Shown: piece by piece, positions 42,615-51,742 of the stretch | How the letters are laid out: the number at the start of each line of letters is the position of its first letter | Position numbering within the stretch: position 1 is the stretch's first letter | Assembly (NCBI RefSeq): GCF_900116235.1 | Contig: NZ_FPAA01000001.1 | Coordinates: forward strand, 124,001-188,000 | Source: Marininema halotolerans | GTDB taxonomy: Bacteria > Bacillota > Bacilli > Thermoactinomycetales > DSM-45169 | Reading direction: 5' to 3' | DNA length: 64,000 bases | The notes under the pieces: generated by a model | Seen by the model: only the letters and a program-made list of their open reading frames with translations | What the model was told of the DNA's origin: nothing | The model's database searches: none | Translations under genes and position numbers: made by a program

Positions 42615-43508
42615 TTATCTCATTCGTATTGCATTCACCTCGGGGATCTTACGATCACAATACAAACCACAGTCGACTCCGACTTTACCGTAAATGGTGA
42701 TTAAATCACCCTTAGCTTTATCAATAATTTGACCAAAAAACCGTACGATAATCGGATTGATCCACTTTCCTTGTTGGTCCTTAGTAACCGCCAGAATCAT
42801 TACGGTAGTACCCACTTCTGCCTCGTGAATTTCTTGGATTTGACCCTGATACTTCACTGCCCTACGCGTGTAAATATTTGTATAATCATTAGCATCCTTT
42901 AATAACACTTTATAATCAATCGTCTGATTTACTTTATCTAATCTCGCTAGCTCTTTTGTTGACTCTGCCTGCTCTTTTGCCGAACTCAACTTGCGAGTAA
43001 TGACCACGGTCTTACTATTGGTTACTTTCCCATCCATATAAGCAGAAATCATGAATTGATATTGCGCTGAACCATACGCCATTCGCTTTGTTTTGAACGT
43101 ATAAGAAAAGGTTCCATCCGATTCCACCTTTGCCTCTCCATATAATGCAGTACCGGTAACTCGCACCTCTGTACCTGGATCTACTTTACCCGTGAGTACA
43201 AATTGATCATGAGTCGTTTCAAATTGACTATTGGTAATTTCTAATTTGACCTTTTTAGGTTTTTCTACTTTAGCGGGATTCGCTCCCATCATTGCAGTTA
43301 CTTTCTCTATTCCGTTTAACGTAATGATTCCATATGTCCCTAGACAGAGAAACAGAGCAACGATGGTTAACAAACTCGCACGCATACGGTTATGAATCTT
43401 TAATGTTTTCCCCCACTTCATAGGCTTGATCCACAATACCCCACCACATATCGTCATAATTAAAAAGAAGGACACCACTAATAGTAATATTATCCAGTTT
43501 TCATCCAT
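42615..43508 (-). CDS. Membrane-anchored protein with OB-fold-like C-terminus (paralogue A)
   Basis: 297 residues from ATG 43508 after GTGGAGG; the longer frame to 43631 runs into the neighbouring transposon and is not real. Two membrane helices (WIILLLVVSFFLIMTICGGV; LLTIVALFLCLGTYGIITL), then a beta domain (FVLTGKVDPGTEVRVTGTAL) like a bacterial Ig or carboxypeptidase-like module. The C-terminal domain (AVKYQGQIQEIHEAEVGTTV, DLITIYGKVG) resembles tRNA_anti-like OB folds. A close paralogue lies at 47050. Function unknown. Confidence 0.7.
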   Translation of the reverse strand: MDENWIILLLVVSFFLIMTICGGVLWIKPMKWGKTLKIHNRMRASLLTIVALFLCLGTYGIITLNGIEKVTAMMGANPAKVEKPKKVKLEITNSQFETTHDQFVLTGKVDPGTEVRVTGTALYGEAKVESDGTFSYTFKTKRMAYGSAQYQFMISAYMDGKVTNSKTVVITRKLSSAKEQAESTKELARLDKVNQTIDYKVLLKDANDYTNIYTRRAVKYQGQIQEIHEAEVGTTVMILAVTKDQQGKWINPIIVRFFGQIIDKAKGDLITIYGKVGVDCGLYCDRKIPEVNAIRMR

Positions 43509-43562
43509 CAAAATGGGTTCCTCCACTTGTATTATCTTTTTTACATATTGTAACATTAAAAC

Positions 43563-43690
43563 TTGACACTCCCACGGCTGAAGCCAGTGGGATTCTTGGA
43601 AGCTCCCATCTCCTGACAGGATCCACCCCAAGCTTAGACGGTCTGCCCAACCGCAAGTATACGAAGTCCTTCTTGCAAGATGTTCTTGGA
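43563..43690 (-). ncRNA. Putative TnpB guide RNA (omegaRNA) at the right end
   Basis: The right end of TnpB elements is transcribed as a guide RNA overlapping the tnpB 3' end. Here the terminal hairpin TCCCAC-TGGCTTCAGCC-GTGGGA lies just before the GTCAA end. The predicted guide is the next 16 to 20 nt of flank (minus strand GTTTTAATGTTACAAT, 43547-43562). The 5' limit is a guess. Confidence 0.6.
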
Positions 43691-44764
43691 TGCATTGATG
43701 TCTCGGTCTTGGTGAGAATTACACGTGGGGCATGTCCATGCTCGTAAGTTGAGGTTCTTTACTTCCTTGTTACGGTAGCCACAGGAAGAACACAACTGGC
43801 TGGAAGGGAACTGTTTCCCTACTTTCACCACGTTTCTTCCGTGCCATGCTGCCTTGTAGGTGAGCATGGCAACAAACTCTGACCAGGATGCATCGGTGAT
43901 GGATTTGGCTAGTTTGTGATTCTTCACCATGTTCTTGACACCAAGGTCTTCGATGCAGATCGTTTGGTTTTCACGAATCAGCTTCGAGGACAGTTTATGG
44001 AGAAAGTCGAGACGCGCGTTCACGATCTTTTCATGAATGCGGGCAACCTTGATCCTTGCTTGGTGCCAGTTAGCACCGCCCTTGGTGCGACGGCTCATGA
44101 TCCTTTGCGCGTGGGCTAGCTTCTTTTCATACTGACGGAAATAGCGGGACGGTTTGACTTTGGTTCCATCGGTCAGAATGGCAAAGTCTTTCAGCCCCAA
44201 GTCAATGCCGATGGCCTTCTCTTTGGCTACGGGAACATAGGGACTTTGGTTCACCTCACACAAGATCGATACAAAGTACTTCCCCGTCGGATTACGCCGG
44301 ATGGTAGCCGAGAGAATCCGTCCTTCTACTACACGGGATTTGGCGAACCTCACCCATCCGAGTTTCGGGAGCTTCATCCGATTGGCTACCACCTCGACAG
44401 TGGGTATCCCTTTTTTCGGATGGTTGCACTGACTGGTGTAGGACTGGACACGGTTGCGTTTGCTTTTAAAGCGTGGACGATCATTTTGCTTGTTAAAGAA
44501 ACGAGCGAAGGAATCCGCGAGGTGTTTCAAGGTATTCTGAAGCAAAGTCGAATCCACTTCCCGTAGCCAGTCGATCTCTTTTTTCAAAGCAGTCAGTTGG
44601 GTAGAACAGGTTCCATAGGTGAGACCTTTGCCCGTTTGATCGTAGCTTTCGTTCCATCTCGCTAGAAAATGATTAAACGTGAAGCGACTACATCCAATGG
44701 ATTTATTAATGAGAATGTTTTGTTCCTTGGTTGGATACAATCGAAATTTATACGCTTTGTGCAC
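43634..44764 (-). CDS. tnpB: TnpB RNA-guided endonuclease (IS605 OrfB)
   Basis: 376 residues. Typical N-terminus ([20 protein letters not shown]), Ruv[12 protein letters not shown] (Asp), Ruv[14 protein letters not shown] (Glu), a zinc ribbon CSSCGYRN...CPTCNS and Ruv[15 protein letters not shown] (Asp). All catalytic acids and the four cysteines are present, so it is likely active as an RNA-guided nuclease that helps keep the element at its site. GTG start at 44764 after GGGGAGGTG. The 3' end overlaps the guide RNA region. Confidence 0.93.
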   Translation of the reverse strand: MHKAYKFRLYPTKEQNILINKSIGCSRFTFNHFLARWNESYDQTGKGLTYGTCSTQLTALKKEIDWLREVDSTLLQNTLKHLADSFARFFNKQNDRPRFKSKRNRVQSYTSQCNHPKKGIPTVEVVANRMKLPKLGWVRFAKSRVVEGRILSATIRRNPTGKYFVSILCEVNQSPYVPVAKEKAIGIDLGLKDFAILTDGTKVKPSRYFRQYEKKLAHAQRIMSRRTKGGANWHQARIKVARIHEKIVNARLDFLHKLSSKLIRENQTICIEDLGVKNMVKNHKLAKSITDASWSEFVAMLTYKAAWHGRNVVKVGKQFPSSQLCSSCGYRNKEVKNLNLRAWTCPTCNSHQDRDINASKNILQEGLRILAVGQTV

Positions 44765-44974
44765 GATTTCACCTCCCCGATACTTAATTATATACGGGGA
44801 TGGTCAGACTTTCGAGAGGGGAAAAAACGCCCCTCCCTCGTCTGATGACCGAAGGAAATGCCTGTGGTACGCTTGCTTTCATTCCAACCCTGAAGGGCTG
44901 GGTTTTCCCACTCGCAATCTATAAGTAATTGCGAGGGTAGATACCCTCCAACATATTTATCGCATTAACCAGCA

Positions 44975-45008
44975 AGAGACCCTTTCTCCTTACTGAGAAA
45001 GGGTCTCT
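44975..45008. terminator. Strong hairpin between the element and the acetyltransferase gene
   Basis: 14-bp perfect stem AGAGACCCTTTCTC / GAGAAAGGGTCTCT just after the acetyltransferase stop; weak T-run. Confidence 0.7.
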
Positions 45009-45018
45009 ACTATCCAAT

Positions 45019-45582
45019 TCAAAGAACCACGTCAGCGTAAATGGCCGTATCTCGCAGTTCTCCATTCGTTGCGCGTTCATGTTGCCGCAAAATCCCCTCC
45101 AAAGTAAACCCAGCTCTCTCGGCCACTCTTCTGCTTGCCCCATTCTCCCGGTCACAATGGATCGCCAACCGCTTCATCCCCAGTTGTTTCACACCAAAGT
45201 CACGTAGTCCTCGTACTGCCTCACTGATCAACCCCTGCCCCATATATCGCTTCCGACACCAATATCCAATTTCAGCACAGGGAACTTTCCAATCTAATCG
45301 ATGTAAGCCACTACTCCCTACAAATGCTCCATTTTCCTTGATAAATAAATGAAAGCGCAAATCCCTTCGTTCAAGAAAATGAATATGCGCCTTTCTTACG
45401 TTGATCTCCACTTGTTCACAGTCTGGTTCTTCCAGTGCCCACGCCATCCAAGGAAGAAGCTCCTCCCTTGTCTCCTTCATTGCTTCATAGACAAGAATGC
45501 CATCCCCTGGAAGTGGGCAACGCAACAGTAATCGTTCCGTTTCTAAGGTATCCGGAAATTCTTTTAGTATTAATTTAGTCAT
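45019..45582 (-). CDS. GNAT N-acetyltransferase, RimJ/RimL type
   Basis: 187 residues. LETERLLLRCPLPGDGILVY at the N-terminus is the usual RimJ/RimL opening. EIGYWCRKRYMGQGLISEAV is the acetyl-CoA loop (R-x-x-G-x-G/A form), and AIHCDRENGASRRVAERAGF closes the fold. It acetylates a ribosomal-protein N-terminus or another amine, exact substrate unknown. Monocistronic, with the hairpin terminator directly behind. Confidence 0.85.
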   Translation of the reverse strand: MTKLILKEFPDTLETERLLLRCPLPGDGILVYEAMKETREELLPWMAWALEEPDCEQVEINVRKAHIHFLERRDLRFHLFIKENGAFVGSSGLHRLDWKVPCAEIGYWCRKRYMGQGLISEAVRGLRDFGVKQLGMKRLAIHCDRENGASRRVAERAGFTLEGILRQHERATNGELRDTAIYADVVL

Positions 45583-45638
45583 TAAAATAACCCCTATAAA
45601 ATTTATTTAAATGAGCACCCATCTATCGATCATGAAAA

Positions 45639-46037
45639 TTACACCCTCTGTTGGATACTTGGTCGTGTCCGAAAAGCCATGAAGAACCAAACCATATTTG
45701 TAATCGCCAGTGCCCCACTAAGTAGCAAAACACTGTGTAGTTGTGAAAGCTCCACCATGGATAATTGGATTAGGATCATTATGGCGAAGCCAATCATCAA
45801 GGAAATTAATAAACCGATTCCGCAAAAAACTGCCATAATAAAGCGCATTCCGTCTATCCCCATTAAATAAATTACCAAAGAAACCAGATACAACGCTAAT
45901 ACCCCACCCAAAGTAATCCATAATCCAGCACTGTCAAATTTGTTCGCATGCGGCCCCGAGTCACTCAATGGTGACAACGACGCAGCGATTAACATTCCGC
46001 AAAAGAAACCCGCTGATACGAGCGTCATAATCATCAC
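45639..46037 (-). CDS. DUF5391 family membrane protein
   Basis: 132 residues with four membrane segments. SAGFFCGMLIAASLSPLSDS and GPHANKFDSAGLWITLGG match the DUF5391 pattern (segment ending SPLS-GP-AN-F). A GTG six bases upstream of the ATG fits the AGGAGG site better and is an alternative start. Small Bacilli-specific membrane family without known function. Confidence 0.75.
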   Translation of the reverse strand: MMIMTLVSAGFFCGMLIAASLSPLSDSGPHANKFDSAGLWITLGGVLALYLVSLVIYLMGIDGMRFIMAVFCGIGLLISLMIGFAIMILIQLSMVELSQLHSVLLLSGALAITNMVWFFMAFRTRPSIQQRV

Positions 46038-46220
46038 TCGATTTTTCCTCCTGTTTCATCAATCCCATCACTCCTCTCTATAAATATAAAAAATAAACCA
46101 TAAAGTATAACTATGTTGTTAATATATTATATTTTATCTTATTAGTAAATTTTATTGTAAAAAACGCCCTGATGACAGAGAAAGCGTGGCCAATCTACAC
46201 TCTCTTTAAGAACAACATCT

Positions 46221-46598
46221 TCAATCCATTGGGAAATACCTTCGTACAATATCCCCAGACGTATCCTGATTCGTTGCATGAATAAATCGTGAATATACTT
46301 CAACGCCATGACCTAACTCTTGATCGAAAATTTCGAAGGCATGTAAAGTCGTTACGAATCGAACTCTGACTTTTTCGCCAAAACCGTTTAAATACTCAAA
46401 TTCATCATCTCTAGCATATTTACCCGCAATTTCATAAGCCTCATGTTCATCACTTGCTTTTACTAGAATAATCTTTTCTTCAAAGAGTCTCAGATCCGCT
46501 TTGTTTTTATCAATATTATTATGGCGTACACTTTCGATTTGTATTGACTCAAATAAGCAGCTTACTGAATACCAACTGATCAAAATATGATCTTTCAT
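46221..46598 (-). CDS. DUF4288 domain protein
   Basis: 125 residues. WYSVSCLFESIQIESV, then LFEEKIILVKASDEHEAYEI fit the DUF4288 pattern (WYSV-LLFE...FEE-I-L--A-DE-EA). No signal peptide or membrane helix. Function unknown. Confidence 0.75.
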   Translation of the reverse strand: MKDHILISWYSVSCLFESIQIESVRHNNIDKNKADLRLFEEKIILVKASDEHEAYEIAGKYARDDEFEYLNGFGEKVRVRFVTTLHAFEIFDQELGHGVEVYSRFIHATNQDTSGDIVRRYFPMD

Positions 46599-46700
46599 TT
46601 AATAAACTCCTTTAGTCGTAACGATTTAAAATGCATTATCCAAATACCATGATGAGCATGAAGTTCTTCACTTACATGACTTTAGACCCATGATCATTTA

Positions 46701-46859
46701 TTACCTTCTTCTAGGGAAAAAAGAGAGAACTAAAGCATAAGAGCTAGGCAGCAACGTCAAGATACTTGCCAACTTCATCAGTTTTTCCTGGTAAAATAAA
46801 CAGTACTCCGAGAAAATGGTTGTAAGTAATAGCATAGATAGAGCGAAACGCATCCTCAT
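46701..46859 (-). CDS. Small hydrophobic protein
   Basis: 52 residues: MRMRFALSMLLLTTIFSEYC, a short polar stretch, then LASILTLLPSSYALVLSFF and basic end PRRR. A very good site (AAAGGAGGGTGG) lies 4 nt before the ATG at 46859. Could be a membrane peptide or small toxin-like protein; no family. Confidence 0.45.
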   Translation of the reverse strand: MRMRFALSMLLLTTIFSEYCLFYQEKLMKLASILTLLPSSYALVLSFFPRRR

Positions 46860-47020
46860 TATCCACCCTCCTTTCTTCTACAAAAGTATTTCGCTGATGG
46901 CATTCATCATTGCACGTTCCTATCCATATCGTAAATTATAGAATATATGATTGAAAGAGGAATATCATCTTGATATTTTTTGTAATTACTTAGGTGTAGC
47001 AAATAACATATAAATCAACA

Positions 47021-47051
47021 AAAAAAAGCACCCCTTACAGGTGCTTTTTTT
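47021..47051. terminator. Bidirectional terminator next to paralogue B
   Basis: AAAAAAAGCACC / GGTGCTTTTTTT around a 7-nt loop. Confidence 0.9.
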
Positions 47052-47958
47052 ACTTCATTCGTATCGCATCCACTGCTGGAATATCACGATCCCATAGTGA
47101 TTCGTTAGAGTATTCGGTTCCTACTTTGCCATACACCGTGATCATATCGCCCTTTGCTTTATCAACCACTCTTCCTTCAAGTCGGACAATTACAGGATCC
47201 TTCCACTTTCCTTGTTGATCCTTTGTAACGTTCAGCAGCATCACTGTCGATCCGAACTCTTCTTCGCGAATTTCACTGATCTGACCCGTGTACTTCACGG
47301 ATGCGCGTCTGTATTGATAGATGTTTTTGTTGGCGTCTTTTTTTAGTGCCTGATAATTAATGGTTTTGCTCACATTGTCTAAATGCGCTAGCGCTTTCGT
47401 CGATTCGTCTTGTTCCTTCCCTCCACTTAACTCCCTAGTAATGACAACTATCTTATTGTTCGCTTCTTTCCCTTTCTTGTTAGCTGAAATCTTAAACTTG
47501 TATTGCGCGGTGCCGTCTGCGACACGTTTGGTTTTTATCTCATACGAAAAGGTGCCATCCGATTTCACCTTGGGTTGCCCAAATACACCAAAGCCATTGA
47601 TTTCAACTTCTGTACCTGAGTCTACTTTCCCCTTCAATGTGAAGTGATCGTGAGTCGTTGCAAATTGGTCATTGGTAATTTCACATTTCACCTGAGGCGA
47701 TTTTTCCACTTGGGGAGTTTTATGTGCTCCCATCATAGCATCCACATAATCCACCCCATTAAGCGAAGCAATCCAATAAATACTAAGGCCAAGAAACAGT
47801 GCAACTATGGTGAAAGTAGCTGCACGTATGCGGCTATAAAGCTTCACCCTTTTACCCCACGGCATCGGTTTAATCCATAGGACTGCTCCGAATATTGCTA
47901 CAACCAAGAAAAATGGTACCCCTAACAAAAGTAAGAACCGTATCACATCATCAGACAC
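47050..47958 (-). CDS. Membrane-anchored protein with OB-fold-like C-terminus (paralogue B)
   Basis: 302 residues, same plan as the protein at 42615: two membrane helices (FLLLLGVPFFLVVAIFGAVL; FTIVALFLGLSIYWIASL), a beta domain (HFTLKGKVDSGTEVEINGFG) and the tRNA_anti-like end (VKYTGQISEIREEEFGSTVM, DMITVYGKVG). Long aligned stretches such as VVITREL-----KE--ESTK-LA-LD show recent duplication. A ribosome site (GGAGGAATTG) precedes the start. Function unknown; extracytoplasmic location inferred from two helices followed by beta domains. Confidence 0.7.
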   Translation of the reverse strand: MSDDVIRFLLLLGVPFFLVVAIFGAVLWIKPMPWGKRVKLYSRIRAATFTIVALFLGLSIYWIASLNGVDYVDAMMGAHKTPQVEKSPQVKCEITNDQFATTHDHFTLKGKVDSGTEVEINGFGVFGQPKVKSDGTFSYEIKTKRVADGTAQYKFKISANKKGKEANNKIVVITRELSGGKEQDESTKALAHLDNVSKTINYQALKKDANKNIYQYRRASVKYTGQISEIREEEFGSTVMLLNVTKDQQGKWKDPVIVRLEGRVVDKAKGDMITVYGKVGTEYSNESLWDRDIPAVDAIRMK

Positions 47959-48128
47959 AACAATTCCTCCACCTAGTCATTTTTTAATTTACATATTATA
48001 GAAATAGAACAAAAGTTATCATAAGTATCGTTTATTTTAATGAATAGAAGTCGATTTGTCCATCATTCGGAGAAAATCTCTCCTAATGGCCTTCCATTAT
48101 ACCAAGAGTATTGTGAATTTTTCACACA

Positions 48129-48165
48129 TAAAAAACCACTGCTCGTACTGTACGAGCAGTGGTTT
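48129..48165 (-). terminator. Terminator of the tmRNA/tRNA-Thr transcript
   Basis: 16-bp stem ACCACTGCTCGTAC / GTACGAGCAGTGGT with TTTTTTATG on the minus strand. Confidence 0.9.
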
Positions 48166-48186
48166 AGCAAGAACCTTATCATCATG

Positions 48187-48261
48187 TGGTGCTGGTGAAG
48201 GGAATTGAACCCCCGACCCCTTCATTACGAGTGAAGTGCTCTACCCCTGAGCTACACCAGC
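48187..48261 (-). tRNA. tRNA-Thr (CGT)
   Basis: Complete cloverleaf: GCTGGTG acceptor, D-loop AGCTCAGGGGTAGAGC, anticodon stem CTTCA with loop CTCGTAA (CGT), T-arm GGTTCAATTCC and CCA. It is 17 bp downstream of tmRNA and likely co-transcribed. Confidence 0.96.
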
Positions 48262-48278
48262 GTGTTACAGTAAGTAAT

Positions 48279-48647
48279 TGGTGGAGGCGAGCGGAGTTGA
48301 ACCGCTGTCCGAAGATATCGCCACGTAGGTCTCTCCGAGCGCAGTCACCGTATTAAATGATTCGCTCGCTGGGCTGCCCGGTGACAGGCGTTCCATCAAG
48401 CTAGTCGCCTTGATTTCGCATTCCGGTCGACGACACTCCGGTCTGCTAGCCTGCTAAAGTTATGAGACCCGACTACACCACACAGGCGATGGGGAAGCGG
48501 ATCCTAGCTAGCTTAAATTAAGCAGCTAGAGCGTAAGATTCTTGTTTGCCAGTTATTATTGGCGTTCCGCGTTTTTAACGAAGGACGCAGCCCCTCGGCT
48601 CGCTACCAAACGCTCGAACTATCCCCGTCGAATCCAAAAACGCCCCC
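48279..48647 (-). ncRNA. ssrA: Transfer-messenger RNA
   Basis: 5' end GGGGGCGTTTTTGGATTCGA and 3' end TTCAACTCCGCTCGCCTCCA with CCA form the tRNA-like part. The tag frame reads GGC AAA CAA GAA TCT TAC then GCTCTAGCTGCTTAA, giving GKQESYALAA, close to the tags of Geobacillus-like Bacilli. It rescues stalled ribosomes with SmpB, encoded just upstream. Confidence 0.97.
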
Positions 48648-48749
48648 ATAGTTAAGGTGCAAATTTACACCGACAAAATTCATTATACCATGGTTCATTT
48701 TCCCTGTAAAGTAGGGAAAAACAGCCTCTTATGAGTCTTGGGCCAAGGA

Positions 48750-49214
48750 TTAACGAGAGCGTTCTTTTAATTGACGTTGAATCTCCCGTTGAGCATCTCG
48801 CTTCGCAATCGTTTGCCGTTTATCATGCAGTTTCTTCCCTTTGGCAAGGGCTAACTGAACTTTGGCATATCCATTCCGCATATGAAGATCCAACGGGACA
48901 AGGGTAAAGCCTTTTTGCTTAATCTGCCCAATCAGCTTTGCAATCTCTGTTTTGTGCAACAATAATTTTCGTGTACGAGTCGGATCATGATTGAAGCGGT
49001 TGCCTTGTTCAAAGGGGCTGATGTGAAGGTTAAGAAGATAAACCTCCCCTTTATCCACAAGAGCATAACTGTCTTTAATATTGACACGGCCCTGACGGAT
49101 GGACTTAATCTCCGTCCCAGTGAGCACGATGCCCGCTTCAAAGGAATCTTCAATATGATAATCGTGGAGCGCCTTTTTATTTCTGGCTACCACTTTCGCT
49201 CCGCCCTTCGGCAT
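48750..49214 (-). CDS. smpB: SsrA-binding protein
   Basis: 154 residues from ATG 49214 (MPKGGAK) after GGAGGTGA; the frame reaching 49298 has no site. Oligonucleotide-binding fold: [40 protein letters not shown], the [20 protein letters not shown] segment and a lysine-rich helix tail ([19 protein letters not shown]). It delivers tmRNA to stalled ribosomes. Usual neighbour of rnr and ssrA. Confidence 0.97.
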   Translation of the reverse strand: MPKGGAKVVARNKKALHDYHIEDSFEAGIVLTGTEIKSIRQGRVNIKDSYALVDKGEVYLLNLHISPFEQGNRFNHDPTRTRKLLLHKTEIAKLIGQIKQKGFTLVPLDLHMRNGYAKVQLALAKGKKLHDKRQTIAKRDAQREIQRQLKERSR

Positions 49215-49374
49215 CGCGCTCACCTCCATCCGCATTTCTATGGCAAATTTACTGATACGGTATTTTTTAGTATACCAAGCCAGCTGGAGTGTCGTCAACC
49301 AGGGAAAATTTCTTTCTCCAAGACTTTCTTTCTAAAAGAAAGAGAGCCAAACTAGGCCCTCTTCAACAAATCCT

Positions 49375-51729
49375 TTATTTATTTCGTGGTCGCTTGGCTT
49401 TATGGTTCCCGCCTGGCTTTCCTTTGCCTTTGGCAGCTGCTCCACCCTTACGGTTTCGTCCACTCCCCTTGCTCCCAGGCTTCCGATTGCCACTTGGACT
49501 CCCACTCTTCTGCCCCTCACGTCGTCGAGGGGGACCCGATGGACGTGGTGGGCGTGGACGCGTTTTTATCGTTCCATCATCATCTTCATTCACTAATTCA
49601 AAGTCCACTTTATGTTCTTCCATATTGACACCCGTCACACGGATGGTTACTTTATCGCCAATGTTATATACTTTTCCAGTCCGTTCACCGCTCATGCGCA
49701 GAGTGACATCATCATAATTATAATAGTCGTCATTCATACAGCTGACATGGATTAAGCCTTCTACGGTATTTTCCAACTCGACAAACATTCCGAAGGAGGT
49801 CACACTGCTGATGGTTCCTTCAAAGACATCGCCCACTTTATCCGCCATGAACTCCGCCTTCTTCAGATCATCCGTATCCCGCTCTGCATCCACTGCAACC
49901 CGTTCACGATCGGAAGTGTGTTGCCCTGCTTCAGGAAGCCACGCGGTTAATTCGGCTTTCCTTTTTTCAGGAAGGCTCTTCCCGTTGTGTTCAAACACTT
50001 CACGCATGATCCGATGGATGATCAGATCCGGATAGCGGCGAATAGGGGATGTAAAGTGGGAATAGAAGGTCGCCGCGAGACCAAAATGCCCAAGACACTC
50101 CGCTGAATACTTCGCTTGTTGCATCGAGCGAAGCATCACCTTACTAATCACCTTCTCCTCTGGCTTCCCTTCCACCCGCTCTAGAATTTTTTGTAGCACT
50201 CGGGGTTTTACCTTTTGGGCACTTCCCTTGGCTGTCTGACCAAAGATCGTGATAAATTCGAAGAAAGCTTGTAATTTTTCAGGGTCCGGGTGCTCATGAA
50301 TTCGGTACATGAACGGAATCTTTAATTTATAAAAGTGTTCTGCGACCGTTTCGTTCGCAGCCAACATAAATTCTTCAATCATCATCTCAGAAACCGTACG
50401 TGGCCTTTTTACGATGGCAATTGGTTTTCCCTCTTCATCCAGTTTGATCTTCGCTTCTGGAAAATCAAAATCAATCGCACCCCGGTCCACTCGTTTTTTA
50501 CGGAGAATATCGGCTAGCTCCGCCATTTTTTCAAAGTGAGGGACGAGTGATTGATAACGTTCGATCAACTCTTGATCCTTCTCCACTAAAATTCGGGTTA
50601 CGTCATCATAGGTCATCCGTTCATTCGTACAGATCACACTAGGGTAAATCTCATGGTGAACGACCATTCCCTCAGCATCGATCTCCATATCGCAAGTCAT
50701 CGTCAGACGATCCACCTGTGGATTCAAGGAACAAATTCCATTGGAGAGACGCTGGGGTAACATCGGGATCACCCGATCCACCAAATACACACTATTACCC
50801 CGAGCATATGCCTCTTGATCCAAGGTGGATCCTTCTTTTACGTAGTAACTGACGTCAGCAATATGAACACCCAATCGGAAGTGTCCATTGGCAAGGGGCT
50901 CGATCGATACGGCATCATCAAGGTCCTTTGCATCTGCTCCATCGATGGTCACCATCACTCGATCGCGTAGGTCCCGGCGATTTTGCGATTGAATTTCCTC
51001 TTCAGAAATCTTCTCGGGAACTTGATCAGCTTCATGGATCACTTCTGCAGGAAACGCTTCAGGCAACTGGTACTTGCGGATAATCGCTAAGATATCAACG
51101 CCAGGGTCGTCCCTGTGGCCCAGCACCTCCACAATCTCCCCTTCAGCACTTTTGCTTCCCTCTGGGTAAGCTACCAACTTCACAACGACTTTATCACCGT
51201 GATCGGCATCATTTCTACCGTTCTTCGGAATGAAGATATCCGAGGATAGGCGTTTATCATCAGGGATCACAAAACCAAAATGCTTCGAATCCATGTATGT
51301 CCCAACCACTTGCAAGCGGCCACGTTTTAGAATCCGAACAACTTCCCCTTCGGGGCGCTTGCCCTCTTCTTGCCCTTGGATGCGAGCAAGTACGATATCT
51401 CCATCCATGGCCCCATTCATCTCATTCCCATGAATAAACAAATCACTGTCAAAGGGCATTTCTGCATCGGGAATGACGAAGCCAAACCCTTTTGCATTAC
51501 CTTGCAAACGACCCCGTACCATATTCAACCGCTCAGGCAACCCAAAACGATCCGATCGTGTGCGAACAACACGCCCCTCTTCTTCTAAGGTTCTGAGCAC
51601 GCGTTCAAAGGCCTCTTGCTCTCCAGGGATGTCCGCACCAAAGTTTTCTTGCAACTCCTTGAGGGTCATCGGTCGATAGGATTCCTGTACCATTCGTTGT
51701 ATAATTTCACGTTCATCTACCACAATCAT
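49375..51729 (-). CDS. rnr: Ribonuclease R
   Basis: 784 residues. An N-terminal winged helix (EIIQRMVQESYRPMTLKELQ), two cold-shock domains (GRLQGNAKGFGFVIPD; RLQVVGTYMDSKHFGFVIPD), RNB catalytic domain (VTIDGADAKDLDDAVSIEPL with the metal aspartates), an S1 domain (GDVFEGTISSVTSFGMFVEL) and a long Arg/Lys/Gly tail (RPPRPSGPPRRREG). It degrades structured RNA 3' to 5', including mRNAs freed by trans-translation. Twenty bp separate it from est upstream. Confidence 0.96.
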   Translation of the reverse strand: MIVVDEREIIQRMVQESYRPMTLKELQENFGADIPGEQEAFERVLRTLEEEGRVVRTRSDRFGLPERLNMVRGRLQGNAKGFGFVIPDAEMPFDSDLFIHGNEMNGAMDGDIVLARIQGQEEGKRPEGEVVRILKRGRLQVVGTYMDSKHFGFVIPDDKRLSSDIFIPKNGRNDADHGDKVVVKLVAYPEGSKSAEGEIVEVLGHRDDPGVDILAIIRKYQLPEAFPAEVIHEADQVPEKISEEEIQSQNRRDLRDRVMVTIDGADAKDLDDAVSIEPLANGHFRLGVHIADVSYYVKEGSTLDQEAYARGNSVYLVDRVIPMLPQRLSNGICSLNPQVDRLTMTCDMEIDAEGMVVHHEIYPSVICTNERMTYDDVTRILVEKDQELIERYQSLVPHFEKMAELADILRKKRVDRGAIDFDFPEAKIKLDEEGKPIAIVKRPRTVSEMMIEEFMLAANETVAEHFYKLKIPFMYRIHEHPDPEKLQAFFEFITIFGQTAKGSAQKVKPRVLQKILERVEGKPEEKVISKVMLRSMQQAKYSAECLGHFGLAATFYSHFTSPIRRYPDLIIHRIMREVFEHNGKSLPEKRKAELTAWLPEAGQHTSDRERVAVDAERDTDDLKKAEFMADKVGDVFEGTISSVTSFGMFVELENTVEGLIHVSCMNDDYYNYDDVTLRMSGERTGKVYNIGDKVTIRVTGVNMEEHKVDFELVNEDDDGTIKTRPRPPRPSGPPRRREGQKSGSPSGNRKPGSKGSGRNRKGGAAAKGKGKPGGNHKAKRPRNK

Positions 51730-51742
51730 GCTCCTTTCCCAG

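Larger units (their letters stand above)
43563..44930 (-). mobile_element. IS605-family element, TnpB-only (no TnpA)
   Basis: Right end: conserved AATCCCACTGGCTTCAGCCG then TGGGAGTGTCAA, ending near 43563. Left end: hairpin-rich region with AACCC-AGCCCTTCAG-GGTTGG (44885-44905) and a CTCGCAAT / ATTGCGAG palindrome (44912-44936). The left boundary is approximate. No Y1 transposase gene; it would need TnpA from elsewhere. Confidence 0.8.

Noticed and set aside
43509-43631. N-terminal extension of paralogue A
   Set aside because: These codons lie in the IS605 right end; paralogue B starts at the position matching 43508.
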